Below are positions 44,675 through 55,267 of a stretch of DNA of 64,000 bases, in pieces; the stretch's first letter is position 1; every line of letters starts with the position of its first letter. Under the pieces are notes generated by a model, which saw only the letters and a program-made list of their open reading frames with translations, was not told the origin of the DNA and searched no databases. A program made the position numbers and the translations under genes. This DNA is from JAWVFK01 sp033856175 (GTDB lineage Bacteria > Actinomycetota > Thermoleophilia > Solirubrobacterales > 70-9): assembly GCA_033856175.1 (NCBI GenBank), contig JAWVFK010000024.1, positions 1 through 64,000 on the forward strand, read 5' to 3'.

Positions 44675-46984
44675 GTGGCGAAGAAGCGCGTTCACGAGAT
44701 CGCCAAGGACCAGGGCCTCAGCAGCAAGGAAGTCCTGGCCGCGCTGAAGGCCGCCGGCATCGAGGCCAAGGCCGCCGCCTCGGCGGTCGAGGAATCTGAC
44801 GCCCTCGCCGCTTTGAAGTCGAACGGCGCCGCCAAGCCGGCCGCCAAGGCGAAGACGGCAACCGCGAAGACCGCCACCGCGAAGGCGGCCGCCAAGGCGA
44901 AGCCGGCGGCCAAGGCCAACGGCGCCGCCGGCGGCAAGGCAGCCGTCCCCGAGCGCGTCACCAAGCCCGTGCCCGAGCGCAGCCGCGCCCAGCCTTCCGC
45001 CGCGCCCTCCGCCGCATCCTCGGCTCAGCCCGCCGCCGGCGCCGGAGATGCCGCCAGCCGCAAGCGCCGCCGCGTCGTCATCGACTCGCAGGCCGCCCGC
45101 CGCGACGACATGCGCCAGGCGCCGCCGATGCGCCCGCCGCGGCGCCGAGGCGGTCGCCGCCGCCGGCCGCTGCTCGAGGAGCCCGAGGACCGGGGCCCGG
45201 CGCAGGCGGTCGAGCCCCAGTTCATCAAGGTCAACTCGGGCGCCACGGTGCGCGAGGTCGCCGAGACGCTGGGACTCAACAGCGCCGACGTGATCAAGAA
45301 GCTGATGGAGATGGGGGAGATGGCGACGCTCACCCAGACCGTCGCCGACGACACCGTCAAGGCGATCGCCGAGGCCTTCGACCGCAAGGTCGACATCGTC
45401 ACCACCGCCGACGAGGACTCCGCGGCGCCGCTGCCCGAGTTCGACGACGCCGAGGAGGACCTGCGGCCGCGTCCGCCGGTCGTCACGATCATGGGTCACG
45501 TCGACCACGGCAAGACGTCGCTGCTCGACGCGATTCGCTCGACCGAGGTAGCCGCGGGTGAGGCCGGCGGCATCACCCAGCACATCGGCGCCTACCAGGT
45601 CCACCACTCCGAGAAGACGATCACCTTCCTCGACACGCCGGGCCACGAGGCCTTCACGGCGATGCGCGCCCGTGGCGCCAGCGTCACCGACATCGCCGTG
45701 ATCGTCGTCGCCGCCGACGACGGCGTCATGCCGCAGACGATGGAGGCGGTCGACCACGCCCGCGCCGCCGACGTGCCGATGCTGATCGCCGTCAACAAGA
45801 TCGACAAGGAGGGCGCCCAGCCCGACCGCGTCCGCACCGAGCTCGCCCAGCGCGACCTCAACCCGGAGGAGTGGGGCGGCGACACGATCTACTGCGACGT
45901 CTCGGCGAAGACCAAGGACGGGCTCGAGAACCTGCTCGACATGATCCTGCTGGTCGCCGACCTCGAGGAGCTCGGCGCCAACCCCGACGCGCCGGCCACC
46001 GGCACCGTGATCGAGGCCGAGCTCGACGCCGGCCGCGGGCCCGTCGTCGGCGTCCTGATCGAGCGCGGCACCCTAAACGTCGGCGACGCCGTCGTCGCCG
46101 GCCCGCAGTGGGGCAAGGTGCGGGCGATGCTCGACTTCACCGGCGACCGCGTCCAGAGCGCCGGCCCGGGCACCCCGGTCGAGGTACTCGGCTTCGACGG
46201 CGTCTGCGAGGCCGGTGAGACGGTCCAGGTGGTCGAGAACGACCGCACCGCCCGCCAGCTGGCCGGCGAGCGCGCCAACCGGCTCAAGACCGAGCAGCTG
46301 GCCCGCCGCCAGGCGCGCACGGTGACGCTCGAAGAGGTCTTTGCCAAGGCCAGCCAGGGTGAGCTCAAGGAGCTCAACCTCGTGCTCAAGGCCGACGTCT
46401 CGGGCTCGCTCGAGGCGCTCCAGGACGAGATCGCCAAGGTGCCTCAGCGCCAGGTGACGATCAACATCATCCACGCCGCCACCGGCGGCATCAACGAGTC
46501 CGACGTCATGCTCGCCGCGGCGTCGAACGCGATCATCATCGGCTTCAACGTCCGCCCGCTCGGTGAGGCGCGCCGCGCCGGCGTCCGCGAGGGCATCGAC
46601 GTCCGCACCTACTCGGTCATCTACAAGGTCACCGAGGAGCTGCGCGCGGCGATGGAGGGACTGCTCGAGCCCGAGGAGGTCGAGGAGCGCCTCGGCGAGG
46701 CCGAGGTCAAGCAGGTCTTCAAGGCCTCGCGCGTCGGCAACATCGCCGGTTGCGTCGTCACCGACGGCAAGGTGACCCGCGAGGCCAGCGTCCGCCTGAT
46801 CCGCGACGGCACCGTGATCTGGGAGGGCAAGCTCGGCTCGCTGCGCCGCTTCAAGGACGACGTCGCCGAGGTCGAGGAGGGCATGGAGTGCGGTGTCGTC
46901 CTCAGGGACTACGCCGACGTCAAGGAGGGCGACATGCTCGAGTTCTTCCGCACGAAGCAGGTCGAGCAGACGCTCGACGCTTGA
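44675..46984 (+). CDS. infB: Translation initiation factor IF-2
   Basis: A 769-residue GTPase placing initiator tRNA on the 30S subunit. The N-terminal IF2_N helix domain is KKRVHEIAKDQGLSSKEVLA. A Lys/Ala/Arg-rich linker (about 55-175) and a second IF2_N-like region (VNSGATVREVAETLGLNSAD) follow. The G domain (about 268-440) has GHVDHGKTSLLDAIR, DTPGHEAF, and NKIDKEGA. Domains II-IV follow, ending KEGDMLEFFRTKQVEQTLDA. The start is GTG, 2 bp after the nusA stop. Third gene of the operon. Confidence 0.97.
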   Translation: MAKKRVHEIAKDQGLSSKEVLAALKAAGIEAKAAASAVEESDALAALKSNGAAKPAAKAKTATAKTATAKAAAKAKPAAKANGAAGGKAAVPERVTKPVPERSRAQPSAAPSAASSAQPAAGAGDAASRKRRRVVIDSQAARRDDMRQAPPMRPPRRRGGRRRRPLLEEPEDRGPAQAVEPQFIKVNSGATVREVAETLGLNSADVIKKLMEMGEMATLTQTVADDTVKAIAEAFDRKVDIVTTADEDSAAPLPEFDDAEEDLRPRPPVVTIMGHVDHGKTSLLDAIRSTEVAAGEAGGITQHIGAYQVHHSEKTITFLDTPGHEAFTAMRARGASVTDIAVIVVAADDGVMPQTMEAVDHARAADVPMLIAVNKIDKEGAQPDRVRTELAQRDLNPEEWGGDTIYCDVSAKTKDGLENLLDMILLVADLEELGANPDAPATGTVIEAELDAGRGPVVGVLIERGTLNVGDAVVAGPQWGKVRAMLDFTGDRVQSAGPGTPVEVLGFDGVCEAGETVQVVENDRTARQLAGERANRLKTEQLARRQARTVTLEEVFAKASQGELKELNLVLKADVSGSLEALQDEIAKVPQRQVTINIIHAATGGINESDVMLAAASNAIIIGFNVRPLGEARRAGVREGIDVRTYSVIYKVTEELRAAMEGLLEPEEVEERLGEAEVKQVFKASRVGNIAGCVVTDGKVTREASVRLIRDGTVIWEGKLGSLRRFKDDVAEVEEGMECGVVLRDYADVKEGDMLEFFRTKQVEQTLDA

Positions 46985-47018
46985 CCGATGCGCGTCATAG
47001 CGGGCTCAGCGGGCGAGC

Positions 47019-47024
47019 TATAGT
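47019..47024 (+). promoter_or_regulatory. Candidate -10 box of rbfA
   Basis: TATAGT (47019-47024) followed by CGCC; the ATG of rbfA is 9 bp downstream. A -35 is not clear. It belongs to the TATAsTCGCC group and suggests a leaderless rbfA message separate from infB readthrough. Confidence 0.45.
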
Positions 47025-47033
47025 CGCCAGGCC

Positions 47034-47366
47034 ATGACCTCCGCACGGATGCGGCGCGTCAACGAGGTCATGCGCGAGGTGGTCAGTGCCGCGATCTCGA
47101 CCGACCTCAAAGATCCACGCATCGGATTCGTCACCGTGACCGCCGTAGAGACAAGCCCTGACCTGCGCAGCGCCCGCGTCTTCGTCAGCGTGCTCGGAGA
47201 CGAGGAGCAGCGCGCCGAGACGATGTCGGGCCTGCGCTCGGCCCACGGCGTGCTGCAGTCGGCGATCGCCGGCGAGGTGCGGATGAAGCGAACGCCGACG
47301 CTGAGCTTCGTCTACGACGACACCGCCGAGAAGGCGGTGCGGCTGCGGGAGCTGCTCGACGAATGA
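47034..47366 (+). CDS. rbfA: Ribosome-binding factor A
   Basis: A 110-residue KH-fold factor for late 30S maturation. MRRVNEVMREVVSAAIST, DLKDPRIGFVTVTAVETSPD, LRSARVFVSVLGDEEQ, and LRSAHGVLQSAIAGEVRMKR, then TPTLSFVYDDT are typical. Position after infB is conserved. The stop overlaps the DHH phosphoesterase gene (ATGA). Confidence 0.96.
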   Translation: MTSARMRRVNEVMREVVSAAISTDLKDPRIGFVTVTAVETSPDLRSARVFVSVLGDEEQRAETMSGLRSAHGVLQSAIAGEVRMKRTPTLSFVYDDTAEKAVRLRELLDE

Positions 47367-48355
47367 GCGAGACGACCGGGACGATCGGCAGCGACCTCGA
47401 TCTCGTCGTCGACGAGATCCGCGGCGGCGACCGCTTCCTGCTGACCACCCACGAGCACCCCGACGGCGACGCGCTCGGCTCGCTGCTCGGCATGCACCAC
47501 CTGCTGACCCAGCTCGGCAAGGACTCGGTGATGTTCCTCGCCGCCAAGGAATTCCCGCTGCCGATCGAGTACCGCTTCCTGGCGCTGACCGAGGTCTTCC
47601 ACGAGGCGCCGGCAGACGTGGCAGACCGGACGCTGGTCTTCCTCGACTGCGGCAACATCGACCGCGTCCCGGTCGACTGGCTGCAGCGCGACGGCGCCCG
47701 CGTCCTCAACATCGACCACCACCACGACAATACCCGCTTCGGCACGATCAACGTCGTCGACGTCGAGGCGGCCTGCACGGCGGAGATCGTCTACGAGCTG
47801 GCGCAGCGGCTGGGAGCCGAGGTCACCGCCGAGATCGCCTCGGCGCTCTACGTCGGCCTGGTCACCGACACCGGCCGCTTCTCCTACGACAACACCGACG
47901 CCCGCGCCCATCGCGTCGCCGCCGAGCTGATCGAGGCCGGCGTCGATGTCGGCGACACCTATCGCCGCCTCTACGAGCGCGTGCCCAGCCAGAAGCTGCG
48001 GCTGCTGGCGCGGGCGCTGGAGAAGGTCGAGATCGTCTCCGGCGGCCAGCTGGCGATCACCTACGTCTCGCGCGAGGACTACGAGGCGGCCGGCGCCGGC
48101 GAGGAGCTGACCGAGGGCATCATCGACCAGATCCGCGCGATCGAGGGTCCCTCGCTGGCGGCCGTCGTCCGCGACCACATGGAGGAGGGGCGCGAGGCGC
48201 GCAAGGTCAGCCTGCGCTCTACCGACGGCGAGCTCGACGTCTCGGCGATCGCCCGCGAGCACGGCGGCGGCGGCCATCGCCGCGCCGCGGGGTTCTCGAC
48301 GGACCTCAGCTACGAGGAGCTGCTCGGCTTCCTCAGCGCCCGCGTCTCCGCCTAG
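47363..48355 (+). CDS. nrnA: DHH-family bifunctional oligoribonuclease/pAp phosphatase
   Basis: A 330-residue DHH/DHHA1 phosphoesterase that degrades nanoRNAs and 3'-phosphoadenosine 5'-phosphate. Motif I is TTHEHPDGDALGSLLGM. FLDCGNIDRVPVDWL and VLNIDHHHDNTRFG carry the DHH. VGLVTDTGRFSYDNTDARAH is motif IV, and the DHHA1 motif is AREHGGGGHRRAAGF. The rbfA-nrnA-truB-ribF order is common in Gram-positive bacteria. Confidence 0.94.
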   Translation: MSETTGTIGSDLDLVVDEIRGGDRFLLTTHEHPDGDALGSLLGMHHLLTQLGKDSVMFLAAKEFPLPIEYRFLALTEVFHEAPADVADRTLVFLDCGNIDRVPVDWLQRDGARVLNIDHHHDNTRFGTINVVDVEAACTAEIVYELAQRLGAEVTAEIASALYVGLVTDTGRFSYDNTDARAHRVAAELIEAGVDVGDTYRRLYERVPSQKLRLLARALEKVEIVSGGQLAITYVSREDYEAAGAGEELTEGIIDQIRAIEGPSLAAVVRDHMEEGREARKVSLRSTDGELDVSAIAREHGGGGHRRAAGFSTDLSYEELLGFLSARVSA

Positions 48356-48359
48356 CCGG

Positions 48360-49013
48360 ATGACCGCGACCGCGCCCGGCGATGCCGGCGTCCTGCTCTG
48401 CGACAAGCCGGCAGGGCCAACTTCGCACGACGTCGTCGCCCGTATCCGGCGCGAGCGTGGCGTTAAGGCGGGCCACGCCGGTACGCTCGACCCGTTCGCC
48501 ACCGGCCTGCTGATCGTCCTGCTGGGGCGAGCGACACGCCTGCAACGTCATCTGATGGCCCTGCCGAAGACATACGTCGCCACCGCCCGCCTCGGCTGGC
48601 GCTCCTCGACCGGCGATCCCGACGGCGAGCTGAGCGAGACCGGCCAGGTACCCGAGCGGCTCGAGCTGCCGCAGGGACGTGTCCGCCAGCGCGTGCCGAT
48701 GACCTCGGCGGTGCGCGTCGGCGGCGAGCGGCTCTACCGCAAGGCCCACCGCGGCGAGGTCGTCGAGACCCCCGAGCGAGAGGTCGACGTCCACCGCGCC
48801 GAGCTGCTCTCCGCCGACGAGGAGCGGGCCACGTTCGAGATCGAGTGCTCGAGCGGGACCTACGTCCGGACGCTGATCGAGACCCTGGGCGACGCCTACT
48901 GCGAGTCGCTCCGCCGCACGGCGATCGGTCCCTTCAGGATCGAGGACGCCGACGGCAAGCCGCTCTCGCTGGAGCGCGTTGCCGAGCTCGTCCCCGCTGC
49001 GAGGCTGCGCTAA
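48360..49013 (+). CDS. truB: tRNA pseudouridine-55 synthase TruB, short form
   Basis: A 217-residue pseudouridine synthase for U55 of tRNA. CDKPAGPTSHDVVARIRRER is the N-terminal motif, followed by the catalytic Asp in AGHAGTLDPFATGLLIVLLG. RVGGERLYRKAHRGEVVETP and CSSGTYVRTLIETLGDAYC are typical. It is about 70-90 residues shorter than usual TruB and ends soon after the catalytic domain, so the C-terminal PUA-like part is missing. No frameshift is evident because ribF begins in the overlapping TAATG. Probably a natural short form. Confidence 0.94.
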   Translation: MTATAPGDAGVLLCDKPAGPTSHDVVARIRRERGVKAGHAGTLDPFATGLLIVLLGRATRLQRHLMALPKTYVATARLGWRSSTGDPDGELSETGQVPERLELPQGRVRQRVPMTSAVRVGGERLYRKAHRGEVVETPEREVDVHRAELLSADEERATFEIECSSGTYVRTLIETLGDAYCESLRRTAIGPFRIEDADGKPLSLERVAELVPAARLR

Positions 49014-49903
49014 TGGCGATCGAAGTCACCTCGCTGCCCGACGCCGAGCCGCGGCCGCGCCACGTCGCGATCGGCACCTTCGACGGCGTCCACCTCGGCC
49101 ATCGCGCCGTCATCGACGACGCCGACACCGTGCTCACCTTCGAGCCGCACCCGCTCTCGATCCTGCATCCGGCGGCGGCGCCGAAGCTGCTGACCTCGTT
49201 TGAGATCAAGCGCGACCTGATCGACGGCCTCGGCGTCAAGGAGCTGGTGGTGATCCCCTTCGACCGCGAGTTCGCCTCGATCGCCCCCGAGGACTTCTGC
49301 TCGAAGGTCCTCGTCGAGCGGCTCGGCGCCAGCCGCGTCTCGGTGGGGGAGAACTTCCGCTTCGGCGCCAAGGCCAAGGGCGACCCGGAGATGCTTGCCG
49401 CGCACCCCGAGTTCGAGACGCGGGTGACGCCGCTGGTCGAGATCGAGGGCGAGACCGTCTCCTCGACGCGGATCCGCGCCCTGATCGCCGCCGGCGACCT
49501 CGAGGCGGCGCGCCGCTGCCTCGGCGCGCCGTTCATGTACCAGGGCGAGGTCGTGCCCGGCGATCAGCGCGGCCGCGAGCTCGGCTTCCCGACCGCCAAC
49601 ATCGTTCCGGACGACGCCCTGGTGATCCCCGGCCATGGGATCTTCGCCGCCTTCGCCGACGGGCGGCCGGCGGCGGTCAGCATCGGCATCCGGCCGACCT
49701 TCGAGGCCGGCCGCAACCTGCTGATCGAGGCCTACCTGATCGACTTCGACGGCGACCTCTACGGCCACGAGCTGCGAATCGCCTTCGTCAAGCGGCTGCG
49801 CGGCGAGCGCCGCTTCGCCGGCGTCGAGGAGCTGATCGCGCAGATGAAGCGCGACGTCGAGGAGGCACGCAGCGTCTGTGCTACTTTCGGCCCCGATCGA
49901 TGA
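49013..49903 (+). CDS. ribF: Bifunctional riboflavin kinase/FAD synthetase
   Basis: A 296-residue enzyme making FMN, then FAD. The adenylyltransferase half has IGTFDGVHLGHRAVID, LTFEPHPLSIL, and EIEGETVSSTRIRALI. The kinase half has LGAPFMYQGEVVPGDQRG, RELGFPTANI, VSIGIRPTFEAGRNLLIEAY and LIDFDGDLYGHEL. The ATG at 49013 overlaps the truB stop (TAATG) and begins the homology; the frame is open upstream inside truB. Its stop overlaps rpsO by 4 bp. Confidence 0.96.
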   Translation: MAIEVTSLPDAEPRPRHVAIGTFDGVHLGHRAVIDDADTVLTFEPHPLSILHPAAAPKLLTSFEIKRDLIDGLGVKELVVIPFDREFASIAPEDFCSKVLVERLGASRVSVGENFRFGAKAKGDPEMLAAHPEFETRVTPLVEIEGETVSSTRIRALIAAGDLEAARRCLGAPFMYQGEVVPGDQRGRELGFPTANIVPDDALVIPGHGIFAAFADGRPAAVSIGIRPTFEAGRNLLIEAYLIDFDGDLYGHELRIAFVKRLRGERRFAGVEELIAQMKRDVEEARSVCATFGPDR

Positions 49904-50169
49904 GCCTGACCAAGGATCGAAAAGCAGAGTTGATCGGCCAGTACGGCCGCTCCGACGGCGACACCGGCTCAGCCGAGGTCCAGGTCGCCCTGCTCACCGA
50001 GCGGATCAACGAGCTCACCGAGCACCTGCGCACCCACAGCAAGGACCACCACTCGCGCCGTGGCCTGCTGATGCTGGTCGGCAAGCGCCGCCGTCTGCTG
50101 CGCTATCTCGAGGGCAACGACCTCGAGCGCTACCGCGCCCTGGTCGCCGAGCTCGGCATCCGCAAATAG
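49900..50169 (+). CDS. rpsO: 30S ribosomal protein S15
   Basis: An 89-residue primary 16S rRNA-binding protein. MSLTKDRKAELIGQYGRSDG and DTGSAEVQVALLTERINEL, then HLRTHSKDHHSRRGLLMLVG, KRRRLLRYL are unmistakable. The ATG overlaps the ribF stop (ATGA). pnp follows after 110 bp, the conserved rpsO-pnp order. Confidence 0.98.
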   Translation: MSLTKDRKAELIGQYGRSDGDTGSAEVQVALLTERINELTEHLRTHSKDHHSRRGLLMLVGKRRRLLRYLEGNDLERYRALVAELGIRK

Positions 50170-50218
50170 CGGCCCGTCGCCGGTCGCGGCGCGGGACCTG
50201 TAACCTCAGCCGCTATTA

Positions 50219-50264
50219 GAGAACCGAGAGTTCTTAAAAGCAAGCGCGCCGCCAACCGGGCGGC
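50219..50264 (+). promoter_or_regulatory. Two-hairpin leader of pnp
   Basis: In the 110-bp rpsO-pnp gap, AGAAC/GTTCT (50220-50234) forms a small hairpin and GCCGCC-AACCG-GGCGGC (50248-50264) a strong one. The second ends 3 nt before the pnp ribosome site AAAGGA (50267-50272). In E. coli, a pnp leader hairpin is used for autoregulation; here that is only inferred. A -10-like TAACCT lies at 50201-50206. Confidence 0.55.
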
Positions 50265-50279
50265 CGAAAGGAAGCACAC

Positions 50280-52519
<2,240 letters not shown>

Positions 52520-52523
<4 letters not shown>

Positions 52524-53845
52524 GCGAAGCCCCCTCCGAGCAAACGGGAGCGGCGGCCGAGGCCGCCGGCTCCCATCAGCTGACCGAGCTTCCATCCGGA
52601 GTGCGGGTGGTCACCGAGGCGATGCCTTCGGTGCGCTCGGTGGCGCTCGGGCTCTGGGTCGGCACCGGCTCGCGCGACGAGACCCCCGAGCAGGCCGGCG
52701 TCTCGCACTTCCTCGAGCACCTGCTGTTCAAGGGGACCGAGCGCTACTCGGCGATCGAGCTGAACGAGGAGTTCGACGCGATCGGCGCCGCCTTCAACGC
52801 GGCGACGAGCAAGGAGACGACCCACCTGCACGCGCGCTTCCTCGACGAGCACACCGAGCGCGCCTTCGACCTGATGAGCGAGATGCTGCTGGCGCCGACG
52901 ATGCCCGAGGACGAGGTCGACTCCGAGCGTCAGGTCGTGATCGAGGAGATCGCGATGTACGAGGACGAGCCCCAGGACCGCGTCCACGACGTCCTCGACG
53001 CCGTCGTCTTCCCGGGCCACCCGCTCGGCCGCAGGGTTCTGGGCGCCGCCGAGGTGATCGGCTCGATCCCGGTCGACGACATCGGCGGCTACCACCGCTC
53101 GCACTACGTCGGCCCGAATCTCGTAGTCGCCGCGGCGGGCAACCTCGAGCACGCCCGCGTCGTCGAGCTGGCCGAGCGCTTCCTGGCGCCGCCGCCCGGC
53201 AGCGAGCCACGGACCTGGGAGCCGCCGGCCGCCGGCCCGGCCTCCTCGTTCATGGCCAAGGAGACCGAGCAGTACCACATCTGCTTCGGCGGTCCGGGGA
53301 TCGACCGCAATGACGATCGCCGCTTCGCCTTCCGCGTCCTCAACACGATCTTCGGCGGCTCCAGCTCGTCACGGCTCTTCCGCGAGGTGCGCGAGAAGCG
53401 CGGGCTCGCCTACTCGGTCGGCTCCTACGCCGACCACTATCGCGACGCCGGCATCTTCGCCCTCTACGTCGGCACCCGCGGCAACAACGTCGAGGAGGCG
53501 GTCGAGATAATCGGCAGCGAGCTCGACCGGATCTCGACCGAGAAGGTCAGCGACGGCGAGCTGGCGCGCGCCAAGGAGAGCGTCAAGGGCCGGATCGTCC
53601 TCTCCGAGGAGTCGACCCTGGCGCGGATGTCGCGGCTGGCCGGAGCGACGCTCTTCGACGTCCCGATCCTGACCCTGGACGAGCTGATCGAGCGGATCGA
53701 CGCCGTCAGCGCCGACGACGTCATCGATGTCGCCCGCGACTTCCTCAAGATCGACGGCCTCTCCGCCGCCTGCATCGGCCCCGACGAGAACTGCTTCCGC
53801 AAGGCCCTGGCCCCAGTCAGCGAGACCCTGGCCGCAGCGGCATGA
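52520..53845 (+). CDS. M16-family zinc peptidase
   Basis: A 441-residue pitrilysin/insulinase-type protease, related to Bacillus YmxG/MlpA and processing-peptidase beta subunits. The zinc motif HxxEH is in GVSHFLEHLLFKGTERYSAI, and the third ligand Glu is in QVVIEEIAMYEDEPQDRVHD. A second half (HICFGGPGIDRNDDRRFAFR, LFREVREKRGLAYSVGSYAD) completes the clamshell. No signal peptide, so cytosolic. The TTG start overlaps the pnp stop. pnp-M16-dapB is a conserved neighbourhood. Confidence 0.95.
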
Positions 53846-54513
53846 TCCGCGTCGCCGTGGCCGGCGCCGCCGGGAAGATGGGCGCGACGACCTGCGAGGC
53901 GGTCGAGGCCGCCGAGGACATGGATCTGGTCGCCCGCGCCGACCCCTCGCTGAACACCTCGCTCGAGTCCGCCCTCGACGGCGCCGACGTCGTCGTCGAC
54001 TTCACGACCCCGGACAGCGCCCCGGAGAACATCCGCGCCTGCCTCGAGTCGGGAACCCATGTCGTCGTCGGCACCTCGGGCTTCGACCTCGACGCCGCCC
54101 GCGCCGCCGCCGAGTCCGCGCCCGGCGAGTCCAACTGCTTCGTCGCCCCCAACTTCGCCCTCGGCGCGGTGCTGATGATCGAGGCCGCCAAGCGCGTCGT
54201 CGAGCACATGCCGGAATGCGAGATCGTCGAGCTCCACCGCGCGACCAAGCTCGACGCGCCATCCGGCACAGCCCTTCACACCGCCCGCGAGCTCGGCGAG
54301 GCCGGCGCCAACGTCCACGAGCCGATCCACTCGATCCGCCTGCCGGGCCTGCTGGCCCACCAAGAGATCGTCTTCGGCGGCGAGGGCCAGACGCTGACGA
54401 TCCGCCACGACTCGATCGACCGCAGCTCCTTCATGCCGGGCGTGCTGCTGGCGGTGCGCAAGGTGGCGGCGCTGCCAGAGCGCTTCACCGTCGGGCTCGA
54501 CAAGCTGCTGTAG
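53842..54513 (+). CDS. dapB: 4-hydroxy-tetrahydrodipicolinate reductase
   Basis: A 223-residue NAD(P)H enzyme of lysine and diaminopimelate synthesis. The cofactor loop is VAVAGAAGKMGATTCEAVEA. VVDFTTPDSAPENIRACLES, VVVGTSGFDLDA, and VAPNFALGAVLMIEAAK follow. The catalytic region is ELHRATKLDAPSGTALHTAR. It is shorter than the 245-270 of most DapB. The ATG overlaps the M16 stop (ATGA). An inverted repeat CCGCTCA/TGAGCGG (54519-54548) follows, without T-run. Confidence 0.95.
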   Translation: MIRVAVAGAAGKMGATTCEAVEAAEDMDLVARADPSLNTSLESALDGADVVVDFTTPDSAPENIRACLESGTHVVVGTSGFDLDAARAAAESAPGESNCFVAPNFALGAVLMIEAAKRVVEHMPECEIVELHRATKLDAPSGTALHTARELGEAGANVHEPIHSIRLPGLLAHQEIVFGGEGQTLTIRHDSIDRSSFMPGVLLAVRKVAALPERFTVGLDKLL

Positions 54514-54576
54514 GCGCGCCGCTCAGGCCCCAAAGTTCGGTTGAGCGGTCAGCAGGGCAACGGAACCCTCTCGGCC

Positions 54577-54643
54577 GCAGTCAGATCTACCGCCGCCAGG
54601 CCCCCGCCCTGGAGGTGCGGCGGTTCTCGCTCAGTCCGTAGCG
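54577..54643 (+). repeat. 67-bp direct repeat of the second sigma gene's 3' end (upstream copy)
   Basis: This 67-bp segment matches 55944-56010 without gaps and with few mismatches. It encodes SQIYRRQAP, then RRFSLSP and stop, in the sigma frame, but no sigma gene precedes it. Sequence on the left side (after dapB) does not resemble the sigma gene, so only the terminal codons are duplicated. Confidence 0.85.
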
Positions 54644-54907
54644 ATTGCGGTGGAGCAGTGCCCGAATCCGACCGTGCAGCGTCGGTCTGATCAGATGGGT
54701 TCCCCCGTCGGGGAAGACAAGGACCGCCGTGTAGCCGTCGTGCCTGCTTTCGGCGATGTTTCGCCCGGTGCTGGGCAGATCGGAAGCGATAAACGAAGAT
54801 CGGCTCGGATAGAGCTTCTCGCCGCGCAGGACGGCGTCAATCGCCTCGTCCATGCGCCTGGAGGCTTGTATCGCCGCGGGGCTGCGGTTGCTGCTCATCG
54901 ATCCCAT
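54587..54907 (-). CDS. Small protein of unknown function, partner of the gene upstream
   Basis: A 106-residue protein of no family I recognise. The N-terminal half is helical (RSPAAIQASRRMDEAIDAVL); the middle has TAVLVFPDGGTHLIRPTLHG, a beta-like stretch. The last 15 or so codons are antisense to the 67-bp sigma-tail repeat, so its C-terminus was probably shaped by that duplication. It overlaps the preceding gene (start at 54907, previous stop at 54895) in a two-gene minus-strand unit. The size and overlap resemble a toxin-antitoxin pair, but neither protein has a diagnostic motif. Confidence 0.6.
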   Translation of the reverse strand: MGSMSSNRSPAAIQASRRMDEAIDAVLRGEKLYPSRSSFIASDLPSTGRNIAESRHDGYTAVLVFPDGGTHLIRPTLHGRIRALLHRNRYGLSENRRTSRAGAWRR

Positions 54908-55200
54908 GATTCGATCATCGCTCGGTATGCGGCCAGGGCTTCGGCGTGAGCGACCCGCATCGCCGCCCCAAAATCACCTCGATAGAAGATCTCCCCACGC
55001 TGCTTGCCACCGGTGCGAGTGTAGCGATGCATCTCGTTGACGCCATGGGCGTTGTCCCAGACGCGCACCGTCTGCCAGCCGCCATCGCGTAGGGCGATCA
55101 GGACGAGCGAGTAGCTCACCACCAGGCCGGTACGGTCGGTGCGGAAGGAGACCCGGAGGTGTACGTCGGGCTCCTCCTCGATCTCGAAGTCCGGGCTCAC
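54895..55200 (-). CDS. Small protein of unknown function, TumE/DUF-like
   Basis: A 101-residue acidic protein. It shows strands VSYSLVLIALRDGGWQTVRV, then WDNAHGVNEMHRYTRTGGKQ and a C-terminal helix MRVAHAEALAAYRAMIESW. The pattern of strands, a DNAHG-like turn, an H-Y/H motif, and a final helix recalls small TumE-type toxins and related DUFs; this is a weak resemblance. The start is GTG at 55200, and no strong ribosome site is visible. It is divergent from the sigma gene. Confidence 0.6.
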   Translation of the reverse strand: MSPDFEIEEEPDVHLRVSFRTDRTGLVVSYSLVLIALRDGGWQTVRVWDNAHGVNEMHRYTRTGGKQRGEIFYRGDFGAAMRVAHAEALAAYRAMIESWDR

Positions 55201-55267
55201 CCATTGACAAGTGGCGACGGCTCACAATTCGCCCCCCAACCGTCGCGCGGTACCCGCGGCGCGGCGT

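Noticed and set aside
54514..54643. A complete third sigma gene after dapB
   Set aside because: Only the terminal 21 codons are duplicated; no sigma2 or sigma4 sequence is present upstream.
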